A stretch of DNA of 54,131 nt from Bacilli bacterium (GTDB lineage: Bacteria; Bacillota_I; Bacilli_A; RFN20; CAG-826): the NCBI GenBank assembly GCA_024408565.1, contig JAKSUW010000005.1, positions 1 through 54,131 of the forward strand. Direction: 5' to 3'. Of the stretch, positions 1-8,318 are shown in pieces. Each line of letters opens with the position of its first letter. The first letter of the stretch is position 1. Under the pieces are notes generated by a model that worked only from the letters and a program-made list of their open reading frames with translations, did not search any database and was not told the DNA's origin. The position numbers and the translations under genes were made by a program.

Positions 1-70
1 CCTTTCTTCTTTAAAAGCGATTCGTGGTTACCGTGTTCAACAATATCACCTTGGTTAAGCACAAAAATAA
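1..70 (-). repeat. duplicated 3' fragment of the ABC exporter gene
   Basis: Bases 1-70 match 1702-1771 at all but one position (position 56 is t where the intact gene has c), then the two sequences diverge abruptly. The matching stretch encodes a near C-terminal part of the ABC exporter ORF at 1659-3467, and the mismatch changes the D of LDQGD to N. The lipoprotein gene at 153-1583 therefore sits between two direct copies. The left copy is either a gene remnant left by duplication or insertion, or the edge of a paralogous gene outside the window. The 82 bases from 71 to 152 hold nothing recognisable. Confidence 0.7.
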
Positions 71-152
71 TTAACATAAATCTAATCTATTAACCGCTTT
101 TTCAATTTATTAATATCGCCGCCAAGGTTTTGTAATATTCAAAGTAATCTCA

Positions 153-1583
153 TTAGTTCCAATAATAAGAATTGCCAGCGGTTGGTGTATCTTTGAAGGA
201 TCCACCAGTGTTTGAAAACATACTTTTAACAGCATCTTTAGGAATTTGAGTGGGACATTTAAATATTAGTGTTGCTCCACTTCCTTCACTCACATTTAAA
301 GAAGTGCAGCCTCGGAACATAGCGTCGTAACAAGAATCCGCTAATGTGGTCGCAGGTAAAGTAGGTGCTTCAGCAAGAGAAGTGCAACCGTCGAACATAA
401 AGTGGTAACAAGAATCCGCTAATGTGGTCGCAGGTAATACAGGCGCTTTAGTTAATCCACTTTCACAAAACATTGAATTATAGCAGTTTTGTGCAAGCGT
501 TTTTGCAGGGAGTCCGGGGGCTTCAGTCAAACTAGTGCAACCGTAAAACATAGCGTTATAGCAACCATCAGCGAGGACGGTGGCGGGGAGGGCAGGGGCT
601 TGAGTAAGAGAAGTGCAGCCATAAAACATGCTAGCATAACAGCCATACTGTAAATTTGTTGTATAAGATGACAAATAATCGGTAGGAACAGTGACTAAAC
701 CACTATATCGAAACATGCCATAACAGCAGTTCTCTTCTAATGTGGTTGCGTTAATTGCTGGAATATTGGTTAATTTAGAGCAACTATCAAATAAGTACAT
801 GTAACAATATTTAGAAGGAAGACCGGGCAATATCAATGCGCTTGCATCGCTAATATTGCATTCCTTAAATAAGTAAGTAAAGCAATAATCAACTGGTGGC
901 GTATCATTAAAAGTAAAATTCTCTTTATCAATTATGGACATAATATCCCCACTAACAACAAAATCTGAACCTTCAGACGTTACGAAAGATGTATAAATTC
1001 TATAGGTTTGCGCCATTCCGCTTGGGTTATTTCCTCTTAAATAAATTGTCTCATCTTTACTGAATTTATGAATTTCAACGGGTTCATCTGGTTTTACAAG
1101 AGAAGCGACCTTTGTCCAATTATCACGATCGAGAGAATACTCTAAATTCACATTATGTAGCGGCGCGCTTTTTGTTTTTCCCACATAACTTAAAGTTCCA
1201 CCACCAGTTGAATTACAAGTAAAACTAAGATAATCATGCGCTTTGCGTGGATCAGTCGCAGTAACTATAACTTCAACATTATTACCAGGCATTACACATG
1301 TAAAAGTAGCATTCTTATCTACAATGTTATAGGTGTAATCATCAACGCCTTTGACTGTAATATCATTTTGATTAGGTAAAACATAATTATCATCCGGGAC
1401 GATAGTAATTGATACATTAGCGCCTTTTTTATATTGCGGTTTAATTTCGTATTTATCGTTAACTTTACAATTCGTACCATCAAAGTGGAATGTATAACTA
1501 TTAGAAGGAGTTGGGGAACCACCACAGCCAACCAAAAATGATGCCGCCATAAACGGCACTACCAATAACTTTAGTTTTTTCAT
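153..1583 (-). CDS. BspA-like repeat surface lipoprotein
   Basis: Predicted secreted, lipid-anchored 476-aa surface protein. A basic start and hydrophobic segment lead to a lipobox, LVGC, with Cys20 as the lipidation site. Residues 25-115 look like a beta-rich spacer. From about residue 230 there are tandem units of roughly 24-26 residues with the pattern CYxxMFxGCTSLTxAPxLPATTLA, a leucine-rich-like repeat of the BspA/DUF285 type, used in surface adhesins in other bacteria. Adhesion here is inference. A GAGAGG Shine-Dalgarno lies 9 nt before the ATG, and a TATACT box at 1613-1618 could be the -10. The gene stands alone between direct copies of part of the neighbouring ABC gene, so it may have been inserted there. 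The ligand is unknown. Confidence 0.75.
   Translation of the reverse strand: MKKLKLLVVPFMAASFLVGCGGSPTPSNSYTFHFDGTNCKVNDKYEIKPQYKKGANVSITIVPDDNYVLPNQNDITVKGVDDYTYNIVDKNATFTCVMPGNNVEVIVTATDPRKAHDYLSFTCNSTGGGTLSYVGKTKSAPLHNVNLEYSLDRDNWTKVASLVKPDEPVEIHKFSKDETIYLRGNNPSGMAQTYRIYTSFVTSEGSDFVVSGDIMSIIDKENFTFNDTPPVDYCFTYLFKECNISDASALILPGLPSKYCYMYLFDSCSKLTNIPAINATTLEENCCYGMFRYSGLVTVPTDYLSSYTTNLQYGCYASMFYGCTSLTQAPALPATVLADGCYNAMFYGCTSLTEAPGLPAKTLAQNCYNSMFCESGLTKAPVLPATTLADSCYHFMFDGCTSLAEAPTLPATTLADSCYDAMFRGCTSLNVSEGSGATLIFKCPTQIPKDAVKSMFSNTGGSFKDTPTAGNSYYWN
327..437 (-). repeat. two identical 33-nt intragenic repeats
   Basis: Bases 327-359 and 405-437 are identical 33-mers 78 nt apart (26 codons). They encode the same part of consecutive protein repeats (LPATTLADSCY). 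Neighbouring units diverge more, so this pair looks recently duplicated or homogenised and could drive repeat-number change. Confidence 0.75.
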
Positions 1584-1658
1584 ATAATGAAACCTCTCTA
1601 TGCTTTGATGTTAGTATATTTGAAAAAAAAATTCAATGTTGGGGCAAAAAGTCTATCT

Positions 1659-3467
1659 TTACGCGTCCGCAAACTGGGAATTATATAATTCCGCGTAGAA
1701 GCCTTTCTTCTTTAAAAGCGATTCGTGGTTACCGTGTTCAACAATATCACCTTGGTCAAGCACAAAAATAACATCCGCGTTCTTAATGGTTGATAAGCGG
1801 TGGGCGATAATAAAACTTGTCCGCCCTTTGGTGAGTTCATCCATCGCTTTTTGGATGACAATTTCGGTTCTAGTATCGACACTACTAGTGGCTTCATCAA
1901 GAATCAGTAACGGGGCGTCTTTAATAATCGCCCGGGCAATGGTTAATTGTTGTTTTTGTCCTTCGGACAAGTTGAGTTTATCATCAAGCATGGTGTCATA
2001 GCCATGCGGCAAAGTTTTAATAAAGTGATCAAGCCCCACCGCTTTTACTACTTCATCAAGTTTTTCATCACTTACATGTTTTTTGTTATAGACAAGGTTT
2101 TCTCTTACGGTTCCAGTAAAGAGCCAAGTATCTTGTAAGATCATATTAAATAATTCGTGGACGCGCTCACGCTTTAAGTCTTTCGTGGAAACGCCATCAA
2201 TCTTAATATCACCCGAATTTAATTCATAGAAACGCATTAATAAATTAACAATCGTGGTTTTGCCAGCACCCGTTGGGCCAACAATGGCAATCTTTTGACC
2301 AGGCTTAATATGCGCGGTGAAACCATGAATAATTTCTTTGTTTTTAACATAACCAAAGCGGATTTTATCAAAGATAACTTCACCCTTAATCGTCTTTAAT
2401 TTATTTTGTTTATGGTCCTCGTTACTAAGCTCAGTTTGTTCCAGTAACGCAAAGACTCGTTTACTGGCCGCGCTGGCTTGTTGAATGGAAGTCATTGATT
2501 GAGCGAAGGTCGATAAGGGTTGAGCGAATAAACGGGAATAAATGACAAAAGAAAGAATCGTACCAAGGGTCACTAAGGTGCTCCCATCGATAATAAACAT
2601 AATGCCAAAGACAAAGATTAATACATAAGATAAATTACCGGCAAACACCATGATGTGCATATTCATGCCTGAGAGAATCTGTGACTTCCAGTTATCTTCG
2701 TATAGGCAATTATTCGTTTTAATAAACTTCGCTCTTTCAAACGCGTTAGCGGCAAAGATGCGGACAATCTTGTGATTAGTAAAGACTTCTTCAATTTGTC
2801 CATTCATCGTGCCTAAATCATCTTGCTTCCGGTTAAAGTATTTTTGTGATTTAGCGAGCACAAACGCCATCGCAATAAAGCCAACGATGGAAGAACCAAT
2901 TGTAATAAAAGCGAGAATCCAGTTACTTCTAAACATCATCACGATGGTGCCTAAGAATAAGGCGAATGAACTAATTAAGTTCGCGACTGAGCTCGCAAGC
3001 GTTTGACTAATCGCATCTACGTCGTTAGTCACGACTGATAAGGTATCGCCAATGGTCGTGGTATCAAAATAGTTAAGCGGGATTTTGTTAACTTTATCAC
3101 TAATATCACGCCGTAAGCGGTAGCTAATATATTGCGTCACGTTGGCCATGATTAATTGTTGACCATAGGAAAGAAGTGCCCCACCAACATATAAACCAAT
3201 TAATAAATAGGCGATGGCTAAGAATTCATCCATATCAACACCATCAGGACGAGTAATGCCGTTGGTAATAATGTTAACTAAATCTTTAACTTTTTCAGGC
3301 CCGATGACTGAACAAACGGCTCCGCCGATGGCTAAAATAATCGCGACAATAATCGCGGGCAAATAGCGTTTACCATACACCACAATTTTCTTGAGGGCGT
3401 GGAAATCCGCTTTTTCTTTTGGCCCTGAACGTCTCCGGGGGCGCATCCCACCCATCATCCCCGCCAT
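1659..3467 (-). CDS. ABC exporter subunit (permease-ATPase), catalytic-site half
   Basis: A 602-aa type-IV ABC half-transporter with six membrane segments in residues ~30-330 and a nucleotide-binding domain after ~360. Motifs are Walker A GPTGAGKT (~392-399), signature LSEGQ (~499), Walker B LLILDEATS with the catalytic Glu (~522) and the switch His in IAHRLST. The signature has E where LSGGQ is usual. The start codon overlaps the upstream subunit's stop as TAATG, implying translational coupling and 1:1 synthesis. Together they resemble heterodimeric multidrug exporters (LmrCD/BmrCD/TM287-288 type). Substrate is not readable from sequence. The N-terminus is Met/Gly/Arg-rich (MAGMMGGMRPRRR). 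Confidence 0.9.
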   Translation of the reverse strand: MAGMMGGMRPRRRSGPKEKADFHALKKIVVYGKRYLPAIIVAIILAIGGAVCSVIGPEKVKDLVNIITNGITRPDGVDMDEFLAIAYLLIGLYVGGALLSYGQQLIMANVTQYISYRLRRDISDKVNKIPLNYFDTTTIGDTLSVVTNDVDAISQTLASSVANLISSFALFLGTIVMMFRSNWILAFITIGSSIVGFIAMAFVLAKSQKYFNRKQDDLGTMNGQIEEVFTNHKIVRIFAANAFERAKFIKTNNCLYEDNWKSQILSGMNMHIMVFAGNLSYVLIFVFGIMFIIDGSTLVTLGTILSFVIYSRLFAQPLSTFAQSMTSIQQASAASKRVFALLEQTELSNEDHKQNKLKTIKGEVIFDKIRFGYVKNKEIIHGFTAHIKPGQKIAIVGPTGAGKTTIVNLLMRFYELNSGDIKIDGVSTKDLKRERVHELFNMILQDTWLFTGTVRENLVYNKKHVSDEKLDEVVKAVGLDHFIKTLPHGYDTMLDDKLNLSEGQKQQLTIARAIIKDAPLLILDEATSSVDTRTEIVIQKAMDELTKGRTSFIIAHRLSTIKNADVIFVLDQGDIVEHGNHESLLKKKGFYAELYNSQFADA

Positions 3468-5227
3468 TAGAGTTCGCTCTCCTTTAATTGTGATAACGCG
3501 ATTTCGCGATAAATTTTACAAGTCTTTAAAAGTTTTTCGTGTTTCCCTAACCCGACCATTTTACCCTTATCGATAACTAAGATTTGGTCCGCGTTTTTAA
3601 TCGTGCCAATCCGTTGGGCCACAATAATAATTGTGGTATCTTTTAAATATTCTTTTAAGCCCTTCCGCACTAACATATCCGTTTTATAATCAAGCGCCGA
3701 GAAAGCATCATCAAGAATTAAGACTGGTGCATTTTTATAAATTGCCCGGGCAATACTAAGCCGTTGTTTTTGTCCACCCGAGAAGTTTGTTCCACCTTGG
3801 GCCACTTCGGTGCGCACGCCGTTTTTTAGGCGATGGACAAAGTTAGCCTGCGCCGTCTTAATCGCGTAGCGGAAATGCTTATCATCATCTTCGATTGCTT
3901 GATTACTACCATAGGTAATGTTTGATTTAATATCACCTCTAAATAAGATAGCCTTTTGGGTAGCAATCGAAATATTATCGGTAATATCTTTTTGGCTAAA
4001 TGATTTAATGTTTTCACCATCCAATAAAATTTTGCCTTTACTTACATCGTAAAAACGCGGAATTAAATTAATAATTGAAGATTTACCTGAACCCGTCGCA
4101 CCGATAATTGCAAAGGTGGTGCCAGGCTTAATCGTGAAATTAATATTCTTCAAACAAGGTGATTGGGCGTCAGGATAAGCAAAAGAAACATTTTTAAAAG
4201 TGACTTCACCACGAATCCGTGGATGTTTATTTTCTTTGGGATAAACAATACTAGTTTTGGTATCAAGGACTTCGTTAATCCGCCGCGCTGAAACAATGGA
4301 GCGTGGTAATAAAATAAAGATTAAGATGAGCATCATAAACGCGATAACGACTTGAAGAGCGTATTGGGTGAAAGCAGTCATATTCGCGATGATTTGAGCC
4401 CGTTCCGCCGCACTGGCGGGATCAGTTAACGGGATTTGATTAATTAAACAAGCGGCAATCCAATAGATGGCTAAAGTTAAACCACTCATACATAAAGTCA
4501 TCACTGGCATCATGACGCCCATTGCCCGTGAAGTGAATAAGTTATTTTCAGTTACCGTTTTATTAGTCACGCCAAATTTATTGGATTGATACTCTTCCGC
4601 GTTAAAGGCGCGAATAACGCGCACACCCGTGATGGTTTCACGCATCGCGTTATTTAAATCATCGGTTAATTTTTGAATCTTTTTAAAGCGCGGATAACAA
4701 ACTAGAACAATAAGACCAACACAAGCGATAATCACTAATACACAAATTAAAACCGCCATAGTCCATTCAATACTGGTCGAGGAAATTTTACAGACGGCCC
4801 AAATAGCTAAAATCGGCGCTTTAATTAAAACCTGCATGCCTAAGGCAATAAACATTTGCATGTTGACTACGTCATTCGTAGTCCGCGTAATTAAACTGGG
4901 GGTGGAAAATTTATTCATTTCCGCATCGGAGAACGAGGCAATTTGGTCATAAAGTTTACTACGTAAAGTCCGCGAGAAGTTAGCGGCGATGTGACTAGAA
5001 AAATAGCCAGTAGCAATCGCGGCACACATACTCGCAAACGCTAGACCTAACATAATCCCACCGTTAATCCAGACTTCGTTTTTATCCTGCTCGGCTATTG
5101 ATTCAGTTAACTTCGCTGTGTAATCAGGGATTGTTAAATCAAGGTAAACTTGTAAAACAATTAAACCAATCGCGATGATTAAAAAAGCGATGTCACGTTT
5201 TGATAGATGTTTAAAAATTTTTAACAC
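3467..5227 (-). CDS. ABC exporter subunit (permease-ATPase), degenerate-site half
   Basis: A 586-aa ABC half-transporter, first gene of the exporter operon. Six membrane segments lie in residues ~12-310, then a nucleotide-binding domain with Walker A GATGSGKS (~375), signature FSGGQ (~482) and Walker B LILDDAFSALD (~505). Asp replaces the catalytic Glu in Walker B. In the composite dimer this non-catalytic Walker B faces the unusual LSEGQ of the partner, so one ATP site is predicted degenerate and the other (partner Walker B with this FSGGQ) active, as known for heterodimeric exporters. The start is GTG, with GAGGA 7 nt upstream. It is divergent from upp, with 132 bp between the starts. Confidence 0.9.
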   Translation of the reverse strand: MLKIFKHLSKRDIAFLIIAIGLIVLQVYLDLTIPDYTAKLTESIAEQDKNEVWINGGIMLGLAFASMCAAIATGYFSSHIAANFSRTLRSKLYDQIASFSDAEMNKFSTPSLITRTTNDVVNMQMFIALGMQVLIKAPILAIWAVCKISSTSIEWTMAVLICVLVIIACVGLIVLVCYPRFKKIQKLTDDLNNAMRETITGVRVIRAFNAEEYQSNKFGVTNKTVTENNLFTSRAMGVMMPVMTLCMSGLTLAIYWIAACLINQIPLTDPASAAERAQIIANMTAFTQYALQVVIAFMMLILIFILLPRSIVSARRINEVLDTKTSIVYPKENKHPRIRGEVTFKNVSFAYPDAQSPCLKNINFTIKPGTTFAIIGATGSGKSSIINLIPRFYDVSKGKILLDGENIKSFSQKDITDNISIATQKAILFRGDIKSNITYGSNQAIEDDDKHFRYAIKTAQANFVHRLKNGVRTEVAQGGTNFSGGQKQRLSIARAIYKNAPVLILDDAFSALDYKTDMLVRKGLKEYLKDTTIIIVAQRIGTIKNADQILVIDKGKMVGLGKHEKLLKTCKIYREIALSQLKESEL

Positions 5228-5359
5228 GCGTTCTTCCTCAATTAATTACTAACCTATATATGATAACTAAATTAAGAAAAAATGATAGGATTTTATCGTT
5301 TTATTCATTGCCATCTGATAATAATTTTTGTGAAATTATTAAAGTTTAAGGAGTACATT

Positions 5360-6013
5360 ATGTCCGCTAAAAAGAATCCCAACGTCCACGTTTTCCATCA
5401 TCCATTAATTTCTCATAAGATGGCCATTTTAAGAAATAAATATACGAGTATTGTTGAATTCCGTCGCGCGATTAAAGAGATTGCAATGCTTGAATGTTAT
5501 GAAGCGCTTCGCGATATTCCAACCGCGGCTCAAACGATCGTGACTCCACTAGAATCAACACGCCAACATGTTATCAAAGAAAAAGAGATTTGCTTTGTTC
5601 CAATTTTACGGGCGGGCTTAGCGATGGCCGAAGGCTTTATTGATTTAATGCCCAGAGCGAAAGTTGGCCACATTGGTATCTACCGTAATCCTAAAACCAA
5701 AAAACCCGTTGAATATTTTATTAAATTACCGCGTAATATTTCTAAATTACGTGTGTTTTTAATTGACCCCATGTTAGCCACTGGTGGTAGCGCCATTGAA
5801 GCGGTTAAACGCTTATATAAACACGGGGCAAAAAATGTCACCTTTGTTTGTATGGTCGCTGCGCCTGAAGGCGTTAAAGCTTTTACAAAAGCTTGTCCGC
5901 ACGTCAAACTCTATATCGGTACTTTAGACCGCGAACTTAATAAAAATAAATATATCTTGCCGGGTATCGGTGACGCGGGTGATAGAATCTACGGCACAGA
6001 AGAAGAAATCTAA
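5360..6013 (+). CDS. upp: uracil phosphoribosyltransferase
   Basis: Cytoplasmic salvage enzyme making UMP from uracil and PRPP. The 217-aa length fits the family (~209 aa). The PRPP-binding loop is DPMLATGGSA, with the family ending GDAGDRIYGT. The start at 5360 is chosen because AAGGAG lies 7 nt upstream. An in-frame start at 5282 would add 26 residues absent from the family. The gene ends exactly where the convergent RDD gene ends, with no spacer. It complements the de novo pyrimidine operon further right. Confidence 0.95.
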   Translation: MSAKKNPNVHVFHHPLISHKMAILRNKYTSIVEFRRAIKEIAMLECYEALRDIPTAAQTIVTPLESTRQHVIKEKEICFVPILRAGLAMAEGFIDLMPRAKVGHIGIYRNPKTKKPVEYFIKLPRNISKLRVFLIDPMLATGGSAIEAVKRLYKHGAKNVTFVCMVAAPEGVKAFTKACPHVKLYIGTLDRELNKNKYILPGIGDAGDRIYGTEEEI

Positions 6014-6520
6014 TTAGAAACTTTCTTTGTTGTTATCGCTACTAACAATATCAACGACGCGTGTCATTGATATTTCTTCATGGAAAGTTGTGTGTTTTGG
6101 ATTAACGCATAGTGCGATTAAAGAAACAATCGCACTAAAGCCAAGGGTTAATACCGCGGTGACAATACGGGTGGTTTCTCTTAGAAACATTGTACGGACA
6201 CTAGGCCCTTTAAGGGTTTGTTTATCAATAATCCGGATGCCCATAAAACGTTTACCGATTGTTTGCCCATCCCAATAAACCGGTAAGGCAACAAAGTAAA
6301 GAATAACAACACAAATTAAGACCGCCCCGCCAATTCCGGAAGCAATCCATAACGCTACAATACTGGCAGGCCGTACATCATTCACTAAAACGTTAGCCAA
6401 TGCAAAGATTGATGGTAATAACAAGACCACCGCAACGATAAGTAATAAAGCGAAATCAAATAGCAACGCGAAAACCCGTTTCTTAGGTTTTGCGTTTAGG
6501 ATTTGTCTAGCGTCTTTCAT
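6014..6520 (-). CDS. RDD family membrane protein
   Basis: Small integral membrane protein (168 aa) with three predicted helices and the family's charged landmarks: R and D in the first helix region (RVFALLFDFALL) and the stretch QTIGKRFMGIRIID before the last helix. RDD proteins are of mostly unknown function; some are tied to ion homeostasis. The ATG at 6520 follows the NUDIX stop by one base (TAG-t-ATG), so the two are likely cotranscribed and coupled. A TTG three codons earlier would overlap the NUDIX gene and is less likely. Confidence 0.75.
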   Translation of the reverse strand: MKDARQILNAKPKKRVFALLFDFALLLIVAVVLLLPSIFALANVLVNDVRPASIVALWIASGIGGAVLICVVILYFVALPVYWDGQTIGKRFMGIRIIDKQTLKGPSVRTMFLRETTRIVTAVLTLGFSAIVSLIALCVNPKHTTFHEEISMTRVVDIVSSDNNKESF

Positions 6521-6521
6521 A

Positions 6522-7127
6522 CTAATCAAAAATGACCTTATCCATTTGCGCTGCTTTAATCATCCGTGTGATTTCTTCTTTTGTCCCTTTAAAAGATAAC
6601 TTTGGTAGTTTCTTTGGATTAAAGAATTTTACATCCGTAGTTTCGTAACAATGGCGTTTTAAATCCTTCGCGACTTGCGCTTTAAAAACGGCGACAAACG
6701 CTGGAATCGTCACATGGTGTTTAAAGGGGATTTGGTGTAATAAACCAACAAACTTAATGTCTTTAATGATGACACCTGCTTCTTGTTTTACTTCTTTTGC
6801 GGCGGTATCACTCGCTGATTCATATAAGTCACACCAACCACCAGGTAAAGAATAACCGCCATCAACTTTTTCTTTAACCATTAAGACTTCGCCTTTTTTA
6901 TTAAAGACCACGGTCCGTACCGAAATATTAGGCGTTGGATAAACAAATTTTGTAAAGTAGTTATTCCGGTCAAACTTCACTTCTTGAAAATGCTCAAGCA
7001 TCGTTTTGGTCAAATCAGAAATCTCGTGATAGTTATCTAGGGCATAGGGATCAGTTGAATAAACTAAACCCGTTTTGGCAATGGCTTGGACCTTAATTAA
7101 GAAATCATAAAATTGCTTATTTTTCAT
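6522..7127 (-). CDS. NUDIX hydrolase
   Basis: A 201-aa protein with an N-terminal helical region of ~65 residues, then a NUDIX domain. The Nudix box begins GGWCDLYESA, and the metal-binding core appears as AAKEVKQEAGV in place of the canonical REL..EtG (KEV for REL, QEAG for EEtG). The layout, a helical N-domain and a VRTVVF strand, resembles ADP-ribose or nucleoside-diphosphate-sugar pyrophosphatases, but the substrate is not certain. The start at 7127 follows a TATAAT box by only 9 nt with no Shine-Dalgarno, so the transcript is probably leaderless. The longer frame to 7232 would run through the divergent gene and is rejected. Confidence 0.8.
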   Translation of the reverse strand: MKNKQFYDFLIKVQAIAKTGLVYSTDPYALDNYHEISDLTKTMLEHFQEVKFDRNNYFTKFVYPTPNISVRTVVFNKKGEVLMVKEKVDGGYSLPGGWCDLYESASDTAAKEVKQEAGVIIKDIKFVGLLHQIPFKHHVTIPAFVAVFKAQVAKDLKRHCYETTDVKFFNPKKLPKLSFKGTKEEITRMIKAAQMDKVIFD

Positions 7128-7142
7128 TGCGCTTATATTATA
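7113..7142. promoter_or_regulatory. back-to-back promoter, NUDIX / SPFH-like gene
   Basis: On the plus strand, TTGCTT (7113-7118), 17 nt and TATTAT (7136-7141) precede the ATG at 7153 by 11 nt. On the minus strand, TATAAT (7137-7142) precedes the ATG at 7127 by 9 nt, with only a weak -35. The two -10 boxes overlap almost completely, so polymerase can probably load one direction at a time. Both genes would start at or within a few bases of the 5' end of their mRNA. Confidence 0.5.
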
Positions 7143-7152
7143 GAATATAACT

Positions 7153-7530
7153 ATGTTAAATTTCGTAGATTTTGTCTTGCTGATTCTTCTATGCACAGTT
7201 ACTGCGGTTGTTTTAATCTTTGCGACTGGCATTGTTCATACTAAACCTGGCTATGTAAGCGTTATCGAAAAGCACCGTAAATTTTATCGTTTAGAAACGC
7301 GGACGATGAGTTATTATCTCCCCTTTATTTATAAAAAAGTGGCTTATTACCCAACGAATGTGAATGGGATAATTAAAACCCGGTATAAGAAAGTTATCAC
7401 TTATCGTATCGTTGATGTGATGAAACTTTACACTAGTAAAATTGAACTCAAGAAATTATTAAGCGAAGAAAAAAATCTCGAGGCGAACCTCGAGCAATTA
7501 TTTGGCATCAAAATTATTAAAGTCGAATAA
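7153..7530 (+). CDS. small membrane protein with a partial SPFH/band-7-like domain
   Basis: A 125-aa protein: one N-terminal transmembrane helix (~5-28), then a segment resembling the beginning of an SPFH/stomatin domain (PGYVSVIEKHRKFYRL, later YYLPFIYKKVAYYP and VITYRIVDVMKLY). It stops before the long coiled coil of normal stomatins, so it is either a minimal SPFH-like protein or a truncated one. Its short C-terminal acidic/lysine part (KKLLSEEKNLEANLEQ) could still form a helix. No Shine-Dalgarno; probably leaderless. Its 3' end contains the transcription terminator of the convergent cdaA gene. Function unknown. Confidence 0.6.
   Translation: MLNFVDFVLLILLCTVTAVVLIFATGIVHTKPGYVSVIEKHRKFYRLETRTMSYYLPFIYKKVAYYPTNVNGIIKTRYKKVITYRIVDVMKLYTSKIELKKLLSEEKNLEANLEQLFGIKIIKVE
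7469..7494 (-). terminator. Rho-independent terminator of cdaA
   Basis: Read on the minus strand: a perfect 7-bp stem CTCGAGG/CCTCGAG closed by a TTCG tetraloop (7477-7494), then a T7 run at 7469-7475. It lies ~40 bp past the cdaA stop, inside the coding sequence of the convergent gene 7153-7530. UUCG tetraloops are exceptionally stable, so termination should be efficient. Confidence 0.85.
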
Positions 7531-7531
7531 G

Positions 7532-8287
7532 CTATTCGCTTTCGTTCATGCGGTAAAGTAATTCACGCACAAATTTATCAGGGCTCACTGTATCAAGTTC
7601 ACCAATTTGGGCGATGGAAATACGACCTGTTTCTTCTGAAACCACCACGGTAATGGAATCGGATATTTCACTAATGCCAATCGCGGCCCGGTGCCGTGAA
7701 CCATATTTGCCCGTTAAGGCTTTAGTGGTTGGAGTATAATAAACGCTCGCGGCATAAATCATATTATCTTTGATAATAACCGCGCCATCGTGTAAGCGAG
7801 TGCCCGGATAAAAGATTGTGGTTAATAATTCACTTTTCACTGGCGCATTAATAATGGTGCCGTTTTTCGTTAACGGAGTTAAATTATCGTGTTTTTCAAA
7901 AGTAATAATCGCCCCGATTTTTTGCCGGCTACACGCAAGAACCGCTTTCTCTACTTCTTTCACTAACGCTTCCCGGTCAATAATTTTTTTCGGCATATGT
8001 TTCTTATTAATTTCACCGTGTGGTGACTTAGAAAAAAGTGCCCGGATGGCGCCAAGCTTAAGAATAGCTAACACTAAAACAAAAGCCGTACCAACCACTA
8101 ATAAAACATCTGAGACTAAATTTAAATTGAATAAACAAGCGACAACAATTAAACCAAAGAAACCAATTAGTCCTAACACTAACCATTTATTAAATTTAAT
8201 CTTAATCGCAAGTAGAATCACCGCCGCAATCAGAACAAGCCCAACGGAGAGATCAACGATTGTACGAACGTCACTAAAGTCCAACAT
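7532..8287 (-). CDS. cdaA: diadenylate cyclase (c-di-AMP synthase), CdaA type
   Basis: Makes c-di-AMP from two ATP; c-di-AMP controls potassium and osmolyte balance in Firmicutes. Three N-terminal membrane helices (~10-29, 34-52, 57-78) are followed by a DAC domain with the catalytic DGA in LHDGAVII (~165) and the RHR in YGSRHRAAIG (~195). At 251 aa it matches CdaA (~270 aa) better than the single-helix CdaM. The usual partners cdaR (ybbR) and glmM are not adjacent. A TATAAT box at 8298-8303 sits 10 nt before the ATG and no Shine-Dalgarno is present, suggesting its own leaderless transcript. A strong terminator follows. Confidence 0.93.
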   Translation of the reverse strand: MLDFSDVRTIVDLSVGLVLIAAVILLAIKIKFNKWLVLGLIGFFGLIVVACLFNLNLVSDVLLVVGTAFVLVLAILKLGAIRALFSKSPHGEINKKHMPKKIIDREALVKEVEKAVLACSRQKIGAIITFEKHDNLTPLTKNGTIINAPVKSELLTTIFYPGTRLHDGAVIIKDNMIYAASVYYTPTTKALTGKYGSRHRAAIGISEISDSITVVVSEETGRISIAQIGELDTVSPDKFVRELLYRMNESE

Positions 8288-8318
8288 AGTTATAGATATT
8301 ATATATTAAGTTTTTCAT

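Noticed and set aside
7128-7232. N-terminal extension of the NUDIX protein
   Set aside because: It would overlap the divergent gene and its promoter, and the extra residues do not resemble NUDIX proteins.
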